Positions 31,519 to 43,032 of a stretch of 64,000 bases of DNA are shown in pieces. This DNA is from Bombardia bombarda (lineage: Eukaryota > Ascomycota > Sordariomycetes > Sordariales > Lasiosphaeriaceae). Made by a program: the position numbers and the translations under genes. Each line of letters opens with the position of its first letter. Positions within the stretch are counted from its first letter, which is position 1. The notes beneath the pieces were generated by a model that was not told where the DNA came from, did not search any database, and saw only the letters and a program-made list of their open reading frames with translations. The stretch lies in assembly GCA_030512295.1 (NCBI GenBank), contig JAULSR010000011.1, forward strand, positions 186,001 through 250,000, written 5' to 3'.

Positions 31519-33126
31519 CTAGTTACCTCCATTAATCTTCTTCTTGCCACCGTCCCCTCTCTCAAGCTGGTTCAAATCCCCAGCCATCCGACCAAACTGC
31601 CACTCCGGCAGCGTAATACCCGTCTGGTCATTGATCGTCGTCATCAGCGGCGGCAGCATCTGGTAAATATTGCGCATAGCGGCCGTGCTGCTCTGGCTCC
31701 CACCAATGGCGCCACCAGCGCCGCCCTCCGACCCAGCCTCGGCGCCCGTGTTCCAGATGCTGATCTTGGGGTTCAAGCCCTGGATGGCCTGGGCGTTCGC
31801 CTTGGCCAGCTCGATGTACGTGCCCTTCTCGATCATCATGTACTGCAGCAGACCGGCCGGCCCGCCGAGCGCCTGGCTCATCTTGCCGTACGCCTCCGCC
31901 ATGGCCGCCATACCCTCGGCCTCCTTCTGCTTCTTGACCAGCTCGGCCTCGGCCATCTTGATGGTGGCGTAGTTGGACGCCTCGGCGTCCGCCTTGGTCT
32001 TGTACATGGCCGCGTCGGCGTCGACCTGGATCCTGTACACGTTGGCGTCGGTCACCTGCTTGTTCTTGGCGTAGTTGGCCTTGGCCTCGGCCTCGATCTC
32101 GTACGCGAGCGCGTCGGCCGCCTGCTGCTTGGCCTCGCGCGCGATGGACGCCTGCACGACGTCCTTGGCGCGCAGGCGCTCCATCTCGGCGGCGGCGCGC
32201 TTGATCTGCACGGCCTTCTTGAGCTCTTCGTCCTTGGCCTCGGTCTGGCGCTCGGCTTCGATGCGCGAGATGCCGACGTCGCGGTCGAGCTCGGTCTTGC
32301 GCGTCAGGAGGACGGCCTCGGCCGAGGCGCGCTCGATGTCGCGCTCCGTCTTTTGCACGGCCGTCTCGGCGTTGATCTTGGCGAGCTCGCGCTCCTGCTC
32401 GCCCTTGCGCTTGGCCTCGCCGACGTTACCGCGGAGCTGGGCCTCGGCGACGTCGATCCTGGCCTGGTTGTAGGCGCCCTCGTGGGCCTTGCGGCTGAGG
32501 GACTCGAAGTAGTTGGAGTTGGGCGCGTCCTTGAGCTCCTTGATGTTGGAGTTGTAGATGCAGAGGCCGAACTGGCCGAGCTCGCTGCGGATGTTGCGGA
32601 AGATGCGCTTCTTGAAGACCTCGCGCTCCGAGAAGATCTCCTCCATGGTCATGCTGGACACGAGCACACGCGTCTCGCCCTCGATGATGCCCTTGACGAT
32701 GTTCTCGAGGAACTGGGGGTTGGCGGCGCTCTTGGTCTTGTTGCCCGAGTCGGCGAGCAGCATCGCGTACTTCATGAGCGCGTCCCCTTGATCCTCGCGG
32801 CGGGCATCGTGGACGTGGTCGTCGCCGGAGTGGACGTCCACGGGCGGAGAGCCCGGGCCGGAGGCTTCGTGCTCATCGGCGTGATGGGCGTTGGCGCCGC
32901 GCTGGTTGACGTCGGGGCCGACGGTGAAGACGACGGGCAGCAGGAACTGCAGCTTCTCCTTGGTCATGGCCTGGAGGTTCATGGCATAGTCGTGCGGCTG
33001 CACGCTGAAGCGCATGCAGCGCTGGAAGGGCCAAACCCATGCTGCCTTTGTGATTTTGACAGTCTTGACTCCCATGCCAGTGATGGCGAGGTACTCATCG
33101 GGAGCGGCGACTTTGAAGGATGCCAT
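31519..33126 (-). CDS. floA: Flotillin/reggie-like SPFH-domain membrane scaffold protein
   Basis: An intronless 535-aa protein. The N-terminal SPFH/PHB domain (about 1-200: MASFKVAAPDEYLAITGMG...FLLPVVFTVGP...LVSSMTMEEIFSEREVFKK) associates with the inner leaflet. The long Ala/Glu/Lys-rich coiled coil (about 225-410, with EAKRKGEQERELAKINAE and repeated AEA units) mediates oligomerisation. The C-terminal region includes GGPAGLLQYMMIEKGTYIELAKANAQAIQGLNPKISIWN, highly typical of flotillins. Flotillins organise sterol-rich membrane domains; the A. nidulans FloA is an example. Unusual is a His/Asp/Pro-rich insertion (about residues 73-112: HHADEHEASGPG...VHSGDDHVHD) in the SPFH domain, which remains in frame. 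The start fits the conserved N-terminus. Confidence 0.93.
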   Translation of the reverse strand: MASFKVAAPDEYLAITGMGVKTVKITKAAWVWPFQRCMRFSVQPHDYAMNLQAMTKEKLQFLLPVVFTVGPDVNQRGANAHHADEHEASGPGSPPVDVHSGDDHVHDARREDQGDALMKYAMLLADSGNKTKSAANPQFLENIVKGIIEGETRVLVSSMTMEEIFSEREVFKKRIFRNIRSELGQFGLCIYNSNIKELKDAPNSNYFESLSRKAHEGAYNQARIDVAEAQLRGNVGEAKRKGEQERELAKINAETAVQKTERDIERASAEAVLLTRKTELDRDVGISRIEAERQTEAKDEELKKAVQIKRAAAEMERLRAKDVVQASIAREAKQQAADALAYEIEAEAKANYAKNKQVTDANVYRIQVDADAAMYKTKADAEASNYATIKMAEAELVKKQKEAEGMAAMAEAYGKMSQALGGPAGLLQYMMIEKGTYIELAKANAQAIQGLNPKISIWNTGAEAGSEGGAGGAIGGSQSSTAAMRNIYQMLPPLMTTINDQTGITLPEWQFGRMAGDLNQLERGDGGKKKINGGN

Positions 33127-35292
33127 CTTAATTAGATTTTAGGTATCGGCTGGGGTTGAATAGGTGGAAAATTAAAGCTAGTCGATTCTTGAACTACCAG
33201 TGCTGGTTACCGGTTGGGATTTGAAGAGAGAGTGGACTGGCAAAGATTTTATATTTAGCAAATTGTGAAAATTAAGGTAACGGACACACCGATAATAATC
33301 TCTGACTTACTTTGTTGTGGCGGTAGCCCTGTGACCTTGCTGGTTAAACAAGGTTTGAATGTGGCTTAGAATTTTGATTTGTGGGATGATAAGGCGAGAG
33401 GATATCTGCCCGAGAAGGAAGGAACGGATGACGGATGGGATAGAGTAAAGAAATGCGGAAGTCACGGCCAGTCCTGGCTGTGTAAGTAGGTAAGTGATTA
33501 CTATGACGGGTGTGGAATCGGGCTTCCAGCTAGATCAAACAAGATGGATGGATGGGAGTTTAGTTGCAGCAGTCTTTTATATACGTTTAACAATATAGCG
33601 GAGTAATGCCAATAAGTCTCATCCTTTGGCTCTCGCGTTATTAGTTGCTTTACTACTCCCAAACCGCGACCGCGGTTGCGATGGCCCCTTTACACTGCCC
33701 GCGTCAGTCGGTCAGGCAGAACGGCTGAGACGGCATGGGGTGAAGTAACGGTGATGGTGTCTAATCCCAAAACGATGTAGCCCGGTGGCGCGGTGGCTAT
33801 GCTGCGAGCCAGTCGGTGAATTCTTCCCAAGGAATTATTTGTACATACGCATCTAGCCACACCGCACGGGGGTAATTGTTTTTGTATTGCAGCCCAAATA
33901 GATGGTCTTTGTGGCTAATTCGCAAATAACAACAGTCTAGGTACATGATTGTACTGGGCTAGGCAATCAAAACAAATCGGTAATAGCGCATCCGCCCGTC
34001 TCGTACTTCGTATTGATCGATAAATGGCCAAGCATCAGGCCGTTAAGTGGCGCCAAGCCCTGGGCGCCACAACAATCCCCGCATTACAGCGCACTCGTGA
34101 CTCCCCTGACATTCTCGACAGCTGCCCGCCAATAGCGCTTATTATCAAGGCACCACACGTGTTTGTCCACCTGAATTCCATGGCTACGGATGATGCCGGG
34201 TTGCTCCTGCTTCAACCTGGAAGATGTGATTGTACAAGTCCTTCCGCACATGCAACTGCGAAACATGCCGCCATTCCTTTGTAGCATGTCAGGCCGCCTT
34301 TGATGGCCCGACCAATACGAGTTGGGCAGCAAACACCACTTGGCACTCCAGGTGTCAGCTCCTTACCGAACAACATCGACTGCGGTCAAGAACCCTGAAA
34401 CATCAACAAACTTGAGGTTCTTGCTGCTCGGCGTCAGCGTCAGCTAGATGCATTCCACGCTTTCTTATCCATCTGTTATGGTTAACCGCGAGCTACCTTC
34501 GCCGCGTTGTGGGTTGTTTATCGTGTAGTTTGCCTGCCCTCCAAACCCCTCGAGTTTACCTGCAGGCAAATCGGGGACCAAACACCGACGACAGGAATCC
34601 GAGCACCCATTTGAGCCAATGAACCGCGCATCGGTCATCGAATCCGGCATCGAGTTGCAGCAGACAGCCTAGGCCAAGCCAAATCCCTCAGGAAATTGAC
34701 AAACTAACGAGGCAAGCAATGCGACACAGCCCACCTACATCCACTACTCCCATCAACCCAGTGACCCAAGGCACCATCGACCAAGGTCTGGGCAAGAATG
34801 AAAGCACCAACCACATCTGAGCCACCAATCGATCCACTTCCTCCCCGCCATATCGATCGAATCCCAAGTGACTGCTTTCTGCTGCACTACCTTTAAGCCT
34901 CACCTTCTGGAAAACCGGCATTCTCGGCATCTATTGGTACGTGACCAGAGGCAGTAAATGAAAGTTTGGCAGCACTCAAGTGGGTGTTGCATGTCATTCC
35001 CCTTCACGTGGCGAACTGTGCATAGCCGCTCTTGAGGTAAACACCCCACTCAAACCAAACTGTTCGAGAAACACTTTCCTCGAACCTTACATAAGGTATC
35101 ATCACTTGACTTTACTTGCGGTCTCGCCGGACTCAAGGTTTAGATAAGCCGGAAAGGCATCCAGCCCTCCTCATACCCGAGGCTAACAGCTTGCCGAAAG
35201 GGACCAGATTTCAAACCTCGCCTCGGACGAAACCACAGAGCACCGCTCACATCACCAGCATCCCAACCACAAACTAATCAACCATCGCCGTC
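33127..35292. other. Intergenic region
   Basis: About 2.2 kb: flotillin promoter, then sequence with no supported gene, then the A/C-rich leader of the next gene. Open frames on both strands here are short, without domain content or splice signals. Confidence 0.5.
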
Positions 35293-36150
35293 ATGTCCAA
35301 ATCCCAGTCCCACCCCTCCGGGCCCGACGGCGACGACGACGGCACCAACACCATGGACCTCCCACCAACCTACGCCGCCGCCACCACCACCTCCCCTCAC
35401 ACCATCCCGTTCTTGCCCCCCTCCCCAACCGTCACATCCATCTTCACCTCCCCCCTCACCTCCCACCTGCAGACCCTGCCCGTGCGCATGCGCGAGATGC
35501 AACAAGCCCACTACTCCGACCAGGCCTCGCGCGACCTCGAGTACATCACCCTGCTGATCCCGCACGTCGAGGCCTTCCTGTCCGACCTCGTCTCCATGCC
35601 GCGCACCCCGCCCGTCGCCGAGCTGACGCTCGTGCCCGCCTGCGCCGTCCCGCGCGGCTGGGCCATGACGGGCGCCGCCGAGCGCCGCCGCGAGGGCGAG
35701 GTCGTGCGCGTCGTGCGCGTCGAGGGGTACGGCAAGGTTGTCGAGGCCATGTCCAAGGGGGAGAAGGGGGACCCGGCAGGGATATTTACTCTGGAGATGA
35801 TGAAGAAGATGAAGATGGAGACGGCTACACGAGCTCGCTCGCCAAGGGCGAAGCCGGCTTCGACGAGTGGGGCCGGTTCGACGACGCCGAGGCCAGCAGC
35901 CATGCTAGCACGAGCGCGGGCGCCGCGGGGCTGGCGAGGAAGGGGTGGTATTTCAGAGACGAGCAGATGGCGCGTCGGCTGGCGACGTATCTACGGCCGG
36001 AGCCGAATCTGGAGAGGAAGCGCGTGCAGGCGAAGGTGGTGGAGAATAAGAATAATAAGAAGGAGGAGAAGAAGCCATCATCGGGGGTGGAGGAGGAGGT
36101 GGTGGTGGTGGTGGGTGGCTGTGGGGGAGGTCAAAGTCGCAGAAACAGAA

Positions 36151-36181
<31 letters not shown>

Positions 36182-36401
36182 GGGCCTACGACGCCTGGGT
36201 CTGGGCCGGCGGGGTTGGCGAGGAGGTCGACTAATTCGAGTGTGGTTGTTGGTGGGAGGGGGAGGGGGAGGGTTGGGCGATCGTGTGAGCATGGCGGTGA
36301 GGGCGGATGAGGTGACGTTTAGGAAGGAGAATGGGTTTGGAGTGTGGGAGAGTTTGAATGGGCTGGGGATTGTGGTGACCGTTAGTGTGAGGAGGGTGTA
36401 G
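35293..36401 (+). CDS. Conserved-type hypothetical protein with a probable frame break
   Basis: The frame from 35293 encodes MSKSQSHPSG..., a PPTYAAA motif, and a helical region (MREMQQAHYSDQASRDLEYITLLIPHVEAFLSDL). It stays protein-like to about 35785. From there the good protein sequence switches to another frame (DIYSGDDEEDEDGDGYTSSL...FDEWGRFDD...WYFRDEQMARRLATYLRPEPNLERKR). After low-complexity Gly/Gln/Ser repeats that frame closes with VRADEVTFRKENGFGVWES...GIVVTVSVRRV and TAG. One added base in the GGGGGA..GGGCAGGG stretch (35757-35783) would join the first two parts. No intron of normal size fits. The repeat region (36090-36270) may hold further compensating shifts. Family not recognised; function unknown. 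Confidence 0.6.
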
Positions 36402-37484
36402 ACTGGGATGGGGAAGATAATGCGTTGATTACCAGGTATGTGTATTTTGTCTGAGGGGGTTTGCTTACTTAGCTTGTAAGTACCTTACCTATTTGCGTGG
36501 CAGCGAAGAGACGCTGTCGGGATGTCAAGGAGAGATGTATGGACCTGAGTGGGAGGAGATTATATAGGTTTATTCACGATCAATATGATCAATATGAAAT
36601 GCTTACAGTTTAAATTACCTGGCCTTGACTTATATTTATATGCTAGTAGATTTAAGATTCGTATCAGCACCTTAACTACCAAGTAGCACTCGTAAACAGA
36701 ACCACTCTCATATCAGCTATTGTCGCCATGATCTCATCAGTTCGCCTCCGAAGGCGCGGAGGTCTCTGTATACGAGTCTAGCTTTGAAAAGTACCTCGCA
36801 GTTGAAAACAGGGCAAAGGATGTAATGGCAACGTATGAAATCCAGGTGCGGGACAAGACCTGTATAAACACCCAGATTTTGACCCTGGTGTACGTCTGAT
36901 GTCTTGCTCCTTCTTCAAGATCACAAGAGTCCATCTCACGGGTAACTCAAATCTGATAGATCAAAATAAACAGCCTGGCAGCCGCAAAGATAGAGAAGAG
37001 CCATTCTCGGAATCTGACTTTTCTCTACAACACGTCATTTCAAGTTGATGTTCAAACAGACTTTTGAGCAATACTAGATCAATGCACCGGAATAACGATA
37101 AACAAGATTAGGTGGATGGACCACTTTCTTTTATTATGTATTACAACTTCTAATTCCAGGCAGAGATTTCCAGAGGTGTTTTCTCAATTCAGAAAAGACA
37201 TGTTGCCAAGATCCAATGCTGCACACGCTCTCATCAGCACTTTCCTCAATCCCGTTACACAGTTAGGTAGGTTCACTGGCAGTTGCAAAGACCAAGATCT
37301 TGGGCAGGTGCGCCCAATGAAATCAAATTTGCAGGCGGCCCAGAAGCCCAGATCTCCCGTCACAAGCTGAGAAAAACACCGTCTTCGAGATCAGAACCCA
37401 AAAGACATCTGACCACGCAAAGACACACACTCATACACACACGCACACGCACACGCACACGCACACGCACAGAAACGAGACGCA
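36402..37484. other. Intergenic region with a CACACG repeat near its end
   Basis: No gene is seen. A (CACACG)n-type microsatellite at about 37434-37471 lies immediately upstream of the next start codon, in its promoter or leader. Confidence 0.6.
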
Positions 37485-38063
37485 ATGGCCGATCAACCAC
37501 CCGCCCAGCACAATGGCACACTCCTCCCACCGTGCAGCCGCAGAGACGGCGACGCACAATCAGCATTTGAAGCAGAAATCAAGATAACGCGGCAGAGACA
37601 AGGCAAGTGGGAAGCAGACATCAAGATGACGATGGAGGGTCAAGAGCAGATGATGGGAGCACCAATCGACATTTGGATGGGGGCGGCACCAAAGCAGATG
37701 GAGGGAATCATGGACAACAACAACAACCCGGCAGAGGTGGAGAAGGAACTACGGAAGGTACAGCAGCCATGGCGCCGCCCGCGGCAGACAAGGCACATTC
37801 TCTTCTCAGAAGCGATGATCACGCCAGCGACAAACATTGCGACGACCACCCTAATGGTGGGTCTGTTTTTGCTGGTCAACCACCGCGGCGACGGCGGCTG
37901 GATACTGATCCAGGACGGGGTTTTCGAATTGAGTTGGGGCGTGGAGTTGATCCTCGTGGCTATGACGCTTGCGTGGACTGTGTTGATGATGGTGTCGATT
38001 GAATTGGTCGTGATGGTTTGGAGGCCGGTGATTGAGGATGGTCTGGGATATTTCTGTGTCTAG
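37485..38063 (+). CDS. Hypothetical two-helix membrane protein (192 aa)
   Basis: Intronless frame from an ATG in good leader context (ACGAGACGCA). The N-terminal half is hydrophilic with Met/Gln-rich stretches (KMTMEGQEQMMG). The C-terminal half has two hydrophobic segments (about 118-138, TLMVGLFLLVN; and 155-180, VELILVAMTLAWTVLMMVSIELVV). No family recognised. The overlapping antisense frames are less hydrophobic and less convincing. Expression evidence would be decisive. Confidence 0.45.
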   Translation: MADQPPAQHNGTLLPPCSRRDGDAQSAFEAEIKITRQRQGKWEADIKMTMEGQEQMMGAPIDIWMGAAPKQMEGIMDNNNNPAEVEKELRKVQQPWRRPRQTRHILFSEAMITPATNIATTTLMVGLFLLVNHRGDGGWILIQDGVFELSWGVELILVAMTLAWTVLMMVSIELVVMVWRPVIEDGLGYFCV

Positions 38064-38368
38064 AAAAGGGACGGTATTGGTTATCTGGAAAGGGGTTGCT
38101 AGAATAGACATTGCAGCGCGGTGCGTCCTGGTGTTGTCCGTTTAGCTTTGTTTGTTGTGTGAGGGGGGGGAGGGGGGGTAGAGGTTATTTACCTATTCCG
38201 GGGGCAGGTCAGGAGAGTCAAGTCATTATTTAGCCGTAGACTGCAAGGCATTATCCTTTCAAGACTTAACACTACGTCGGAACGGGGGGCCACCACATCA
38301 TCTACGCCTTCTATGCCATTAATGTACTATAAACACAAAACAACCATCAACCAAACCCTCATTTCCCC

Positions 38369-40207
38369 CTAATCCCTCTTCGCCTCCTCCTCCCCATCCG
38401 TCACCGGCGCACTAGCCTGCCGCTGCGAATTCGTTCCCGTCCCCGCCGACCTCGGCACCACCCCATTCGACACATTACTCATGCACAAACAATCCCGACT
38501 ATGCCCAAAATACGGATCGTCATCAAAGTCCACATCCTCAAGATACTTGTGATCGAGCCCGCGCAGCTCGTGCTCCTCGCTGGCACGGATGTGCAACCCC
38601 GGGATCTTGTTGATGATAAACAGCAGGATGCACGAGACGAAGAAGGACCAGGCGGCGCAGGTGAGGGCGCCGGCGAGCTGCAGGCCGAGCTGGCGGAAGT
38701 TGCGGTTGTACCAGCCGCCGTCGTACGAGGCGCCCGAGACGCCGTCGAGGGCGGGGATGGCGCGGTCGGCGAACAGGCCCGTGAGCAGGTCGCCCATGAA
38801 GCCGCCGACGCCGTGCAGGGCGAAGATGTCGAGGCCGTCGTCGACGCCGAGGAGGTGCTTGTAGCGCACGGCGTAAAAGGAGGTGATGGCGGTGAGGGCG
38901 CCGACTAGGGCGGCGAAGTAGACGGGGACTGGGGTGGGGTGGGGGTTGTTAGTTGGTGTGGTCCATTGGGTGTGGACAGGGGGGATGGATGGAAATGGGG
39001 GTATGATAGGAGGGAATAGCATACCGTAACCCGCCGCAGGGGTGATTCCCACCAAGCCCGCGATGATACCCGAGCAGAAGCCCACGAGGCTAAACTTCCT
39101 CTTGTAGATCCAGTCGAGTCCCACCCAGGTCATGCCGCCACCGCAGGCCGCCAGGTTGGTGTTGACGACGACGTAGATGGAGCGGATGCTCAGGTTCGCC
39201 GTGGAGCCGCCGTTGAAGGCGAACCAGCCAAACCAGATGAAGCAGGTGCCGATGCACATCAGCAGGGGGCTGTGCGGCTTGTAATGAACGGCCTTCTTCC
39301 TGCTTTTGCCGGTCGTCGCGTCGTCGTCGGGAGAGAGGCGGGGCCCAAGCATCATGGACCAGGCCAAGGCGCTGAAGCCGCTGGCGATGTGGACGGGTCC
39401 GGAGCCGGCGAAGTCGTAGAGGCCAAGATTGTACAGCCAGCCGCTGGGATTCCATTCCCAGTAGGCGAGACTAAGACGTAGGGGCGGATGTGTCAGTGGT
39501 GTTGTTTCTGAAGATGTGGCCATGGTAGAGGATAGAGGAGTGGTTGCTTACATGTAGTAGACGAAAGTGGTCCAGCAAAGCAGGAAGATCATGCTGGGGA
39601 AGAGTCTTCCGCGCTCCAGCATGGCGCCGGCCAAGATCATGGCAGTCGCCGAGACAAAGGTGAAGCCGAATGCGGCATCTGGGTAGAAGGAACATGTCTT
39701 AGTTGGTAGTTCCGGCATCGGCATTACAGCCATATTAGACCCCTGACGTTAGGTACTCACAGAGAATGTCGGGAATGTCAGAATTGGCCAAGGACGGCTG
39801 GGCAAGGACGTTGCGGAAGACGCCCAGAGACAGGTCGCCCAGGATGGGGTTTGTGGTGCGCGACTGGTAGAGCGAGTAGCCGTAGATCCAGTATTGGATG
39901 CCACAGGCGCACGAGCAAAACAGCGACTGCAGAACCATGGTCAGGGCCGCCTTTCGGCGGTGCATGCCGGCGTAGAGGAAGCCGATGGCGGGCGTGATCT
40001 GCCAGCACAGGATGGTGCAGACCAACAACCAGCACAGGTCGCCCTGTATATGATAGAAGTATTAGCTTTCTCGTCTTCGTGTGTCGTGCCCGATTAACAT
40101 GCCTTGTCATAGGGCGCGTTGAGATCCTGTGTGAGCGGGTCGCCGCCGTCGGGGTTGACGCTCCATTCGGGCCACTCGGTGACTGGTGTGATCTCGGCGT
40201 CGGCCAT
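38369..40207 (-). CDS. Ammonium transporter (Amt/Mep family), with a GC-AG first intron
   Basis: Model: complement(join(38369..38928, 39025..39470, 39552..39678, 39761..40043, 40103..40207)), 506 aa. About eleven membrane helices are visible. Family blocks include the YAGMHRRKAALT start of helix 2, WNPSGWLYNLGLYDFAGSGPVHIASG (the Amt signature after helix 4), FNGGSTANLS, GLVGITPAAGY and DIFALHGVGGFMGDLLTG with the pore-lining HGxGG. The C-terminal cytosolic tail is acidic and Ser-rich (about 60 residues). The protein imports ammonium at the plasma membrane and in fungi is usually under nitrogen catabolite repression. The 59-bp first intron has donor AAG|GCATGT; using GC-AG joins NAPYDK to GDLCWLLV without loss. 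Other introns are GT-AG and in phase. Confidence 0.93.
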
Positions 40208-43032
40208 GGTTTTGGTCGGTGAGGAGGAAGCGAGGAGGAGGAAGGAAGGCCGGCGGATGTGTATCCTGTATCACAGGTCACGGTCGAAATTTGAAGCCAG
40301 CACGTCGCGTCGTCTCCTCAGCTTCCTTCCTACCTTACTTATACCCCCCGTCCATGGCGAGTACGCGCCGCAAAGCGCAAAGCGACAAGGCTCGCTCGCT
40401 CGCTCGCTTTCACTCGACTGCGCTGTTCTTCTGCAAGCTTGGGCAAGATAAGAAGAGATACAGGCCTGACCAGCACCTCGCCCAACACGCCAAGGAGGCA
40501 TGGCAAGATAAGAGGTGCCCGTCTAGGAAGAGCGAGTGGCTGCGATTCGTGTTCTCAGGATCCATCACGTCCGCCAAGTGGCTCGGCATTGGACTGGGTC
40601 TGGGGGGCTATTTGACTTGGCGGAGAGATAAACGTGGAGGATCTTGGCGTCCTTTTCTGGCGTCTTTTTGTTGTCGACGGCGGGCCCCTCCTCTGCGGTC
40701 TTGAGCACCCGATTCCGTCTAGTTGGGCATCGAAGTAGTGCCCATTATATCGATAGGGGAATTGACGTCACTAGATTAGCCTGCCGATTTATCTCCGTCC
40801 AGAGACGAAGTGGTTGGCAAGACACGGTGACATGGAGCCAATTCAGGGCGGGGAAGTGGGTTGTTTCTTCAAGTCGAGGTCGAGCTCGATAAGACCAAGG
40901 AAAAGCCAATTGAATCAAGCCTTGACCCAGTGGACACCGGCCGGTAAGTCAAGCTGCGGGGGCACTATGGAACAGTGGGGATTTGTGCTGGGCTTGGGAA
41001 GTGGAAGGCGCAACCAACAGCAGAGACAAAAGTCAAATATCGAAGTAGGCAGCGAGTAAGAAAAGTTGCACAGGGGAGATTGGGGTTCAAATCGAGGATT
41101 TGCGGTGCAGCGGCGAGGGCGGCACGGAAGTCGCATCATTGGGCCGCTAATTCCCAGCAGGCTGGGCAGTGGCTTGCCCACTAAGCAATCAGAGCAGAGC
41201 AACTTCGATAACACTGTCAGGGCTGCATGTCATACTCTCTCATGCAAAGGACTTGAGTTCATCACATTGCACTAGAATTATTCAAAAGCATGCGTAGCTC
41301 GACGTTTCAAATATGGCAGTCACATGATAAAGGGCGTGGATGTTCGTGGACAATGAAAGAGGGAGCAGACCAAGCTCATCTAAATGAGTTACAGATTGAG
41401 CGACAGGACGACCCTTATCTTATGTTTGTTTAAGTCATATCTTTCATATCACGTCTACTTAAGTATGAACATATATTTGAATCATCTCAAATTAAGATAT
41501 ATCTTGAGGCAGATATGTAACTGGATCATGTGAAAGTTGACAAGAGTCAGCAACCTTCGAACTTCACGTACACTTGGCAATAGTATGACTCGAGTGAGCT
41601 ATCTATCTTCATCAAGTCATACAAACTGACGAAGCCAAGAAGCCATATTATATGATCGAGCAGCACCGGCGTTGAAAGTCGTGACTCATCTTGGCTGTAG
41701 TGGTCGCGGCGAGGTTGAATGGAAATATATGGTTAATTCATTTTCTCTTGAAGAATTGCGGTCCCTTTTCTTTGCTGATTTCATGATTATCAAAGCTTTT
41801 TGAAAGTGACCTGCATCATGTCTCAAAGCTCAGCTATTTATTCCATTGCTGTCTCATGGCTTCTCTAGGTCTGGGAACATCCCCGTCGTTCTGCAGCGTT
41901 CTGCGAGATCCCGTCTGCGACTACGGGACTGTGTGCTGCTGATTGGCCCCTGGCCACATCGAGTTCAATCTCGTTGACGCTTTCATTTTCAACGTCGTCT
42001 GGCTATTGGTGCTACCTGCAGGAAAGATGTCACAACGTATAGTGCTTCAAGTTACACGCGCAGATCTTCAGCGAGGCGATGATTGAGTTGAAGAAGAAGA
42101 AGAAGAAATGGAAGCAGCTGTGTCGAAGCGGTGTGTCCCTCCCCTGTTGGAGTGGCTATTGCTGGGTCTTAATCCACGGCTCATATACCTTAGGTACGGG
42201 AGGGGTAGTCTGGGAGTCTGGTGACAGTTTTACCCCCAACATTGGTGATCGACATTGCATGGAGTGGTTGGCAGGTCCGTTTAAAACGTCTAGAAATGAT
42301 CTGTCTCGTGGGGAATGTTGTCAAAAAGAGCGGTGGATGTTCGATGTGCGTGGAAGAAGATACAGGGTGGTAACCCCTTTTCGTTGCTTTTTCTTCAGCG
42401 GGCATCCTGTCTACCTATGCATGGAATGCTGGATGCCTTCCCCGGGCTCTAGCGCGGCGCCCTCCCTGGTCGGGTCTCGGAATGGCAGACGTGATAGGGT
42501 GGCACGGGAGACAAGTTTAGGGCATGTTTTAGGGTCTTTTAAGGACCTTCTAGGGCCTTGGCTGGTCTTCAGCGGCTCGGCCCTTGCAAGTGTGGGCCGG
42601 GCGTCCATGGGAACGGCGAGGTTTTTCGACCTCAACCTGGACGACTTTCGCGCTGCACTGCAGATGCATGATGACCTTGAACTTCCATGGTCCATGGCGT
42701 GACAGTACCCGTACGACGGTGCACAGTACGACTTGTTATGCAACCCGACATCCCATAAGCAGTAGCATAGCACCGTGTATTTTCTTTCGGCAATGGCACT
42801 ATATCCGCTGGCCCGTCTCTAGGCCCCGCCTGGCTCTGCCCGGACGAATACTTGACGGTCCCCCATTTCCACTCTTGCTTTGAAAGGCGGGCGGCAGAGA
42901 CAAAGAAGTGGCCTGCAGCGCATTTTTCTTGACTTTGCACCGTTCGAAAACCAATATCTTGATTCTTCTTTCCAAAAACAACTCGCAATTGAGTTTTGGT
43001 CGGGACACTTCCAGGTGTCGCCGTCAGTCATC
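40208..43032. other. Long intergenic region
   Basis: 2.8 kb between the divergent ammonium-transporter and methyltransferase genes. It starts with the transporter promoter and is AT-rich around 41280-41480. An open frame at 42079-42702 has Lys-run and Cys/Trp-rich sequence with no domain, and I do not call it a gene. Confidence 0.5.

Noticed and set aside
32353..33135. 260-codon plus-strand frame opposite flotillin
   Set aside because: Leu/Glu/Val-rich antisense of the coiled-coil coding region; the flotillin frame is unambiguous.
40219..40704. 161-codon plus-strand frame upstream of the ammonium transporter
   Set aside because: Arg/Lys-rich translation of promoter DNA, overlapping the transporter start on the other strand; no supporting features.
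42079..42702. 207-codon open frame on the plus strand
   Set aside because: Begins with a Lys run from GAA/AAG-rich DNA, has erratic Trp/Cys content, no domain and no splice or leader support; likely chance in the promoter region of the methyltransferase.
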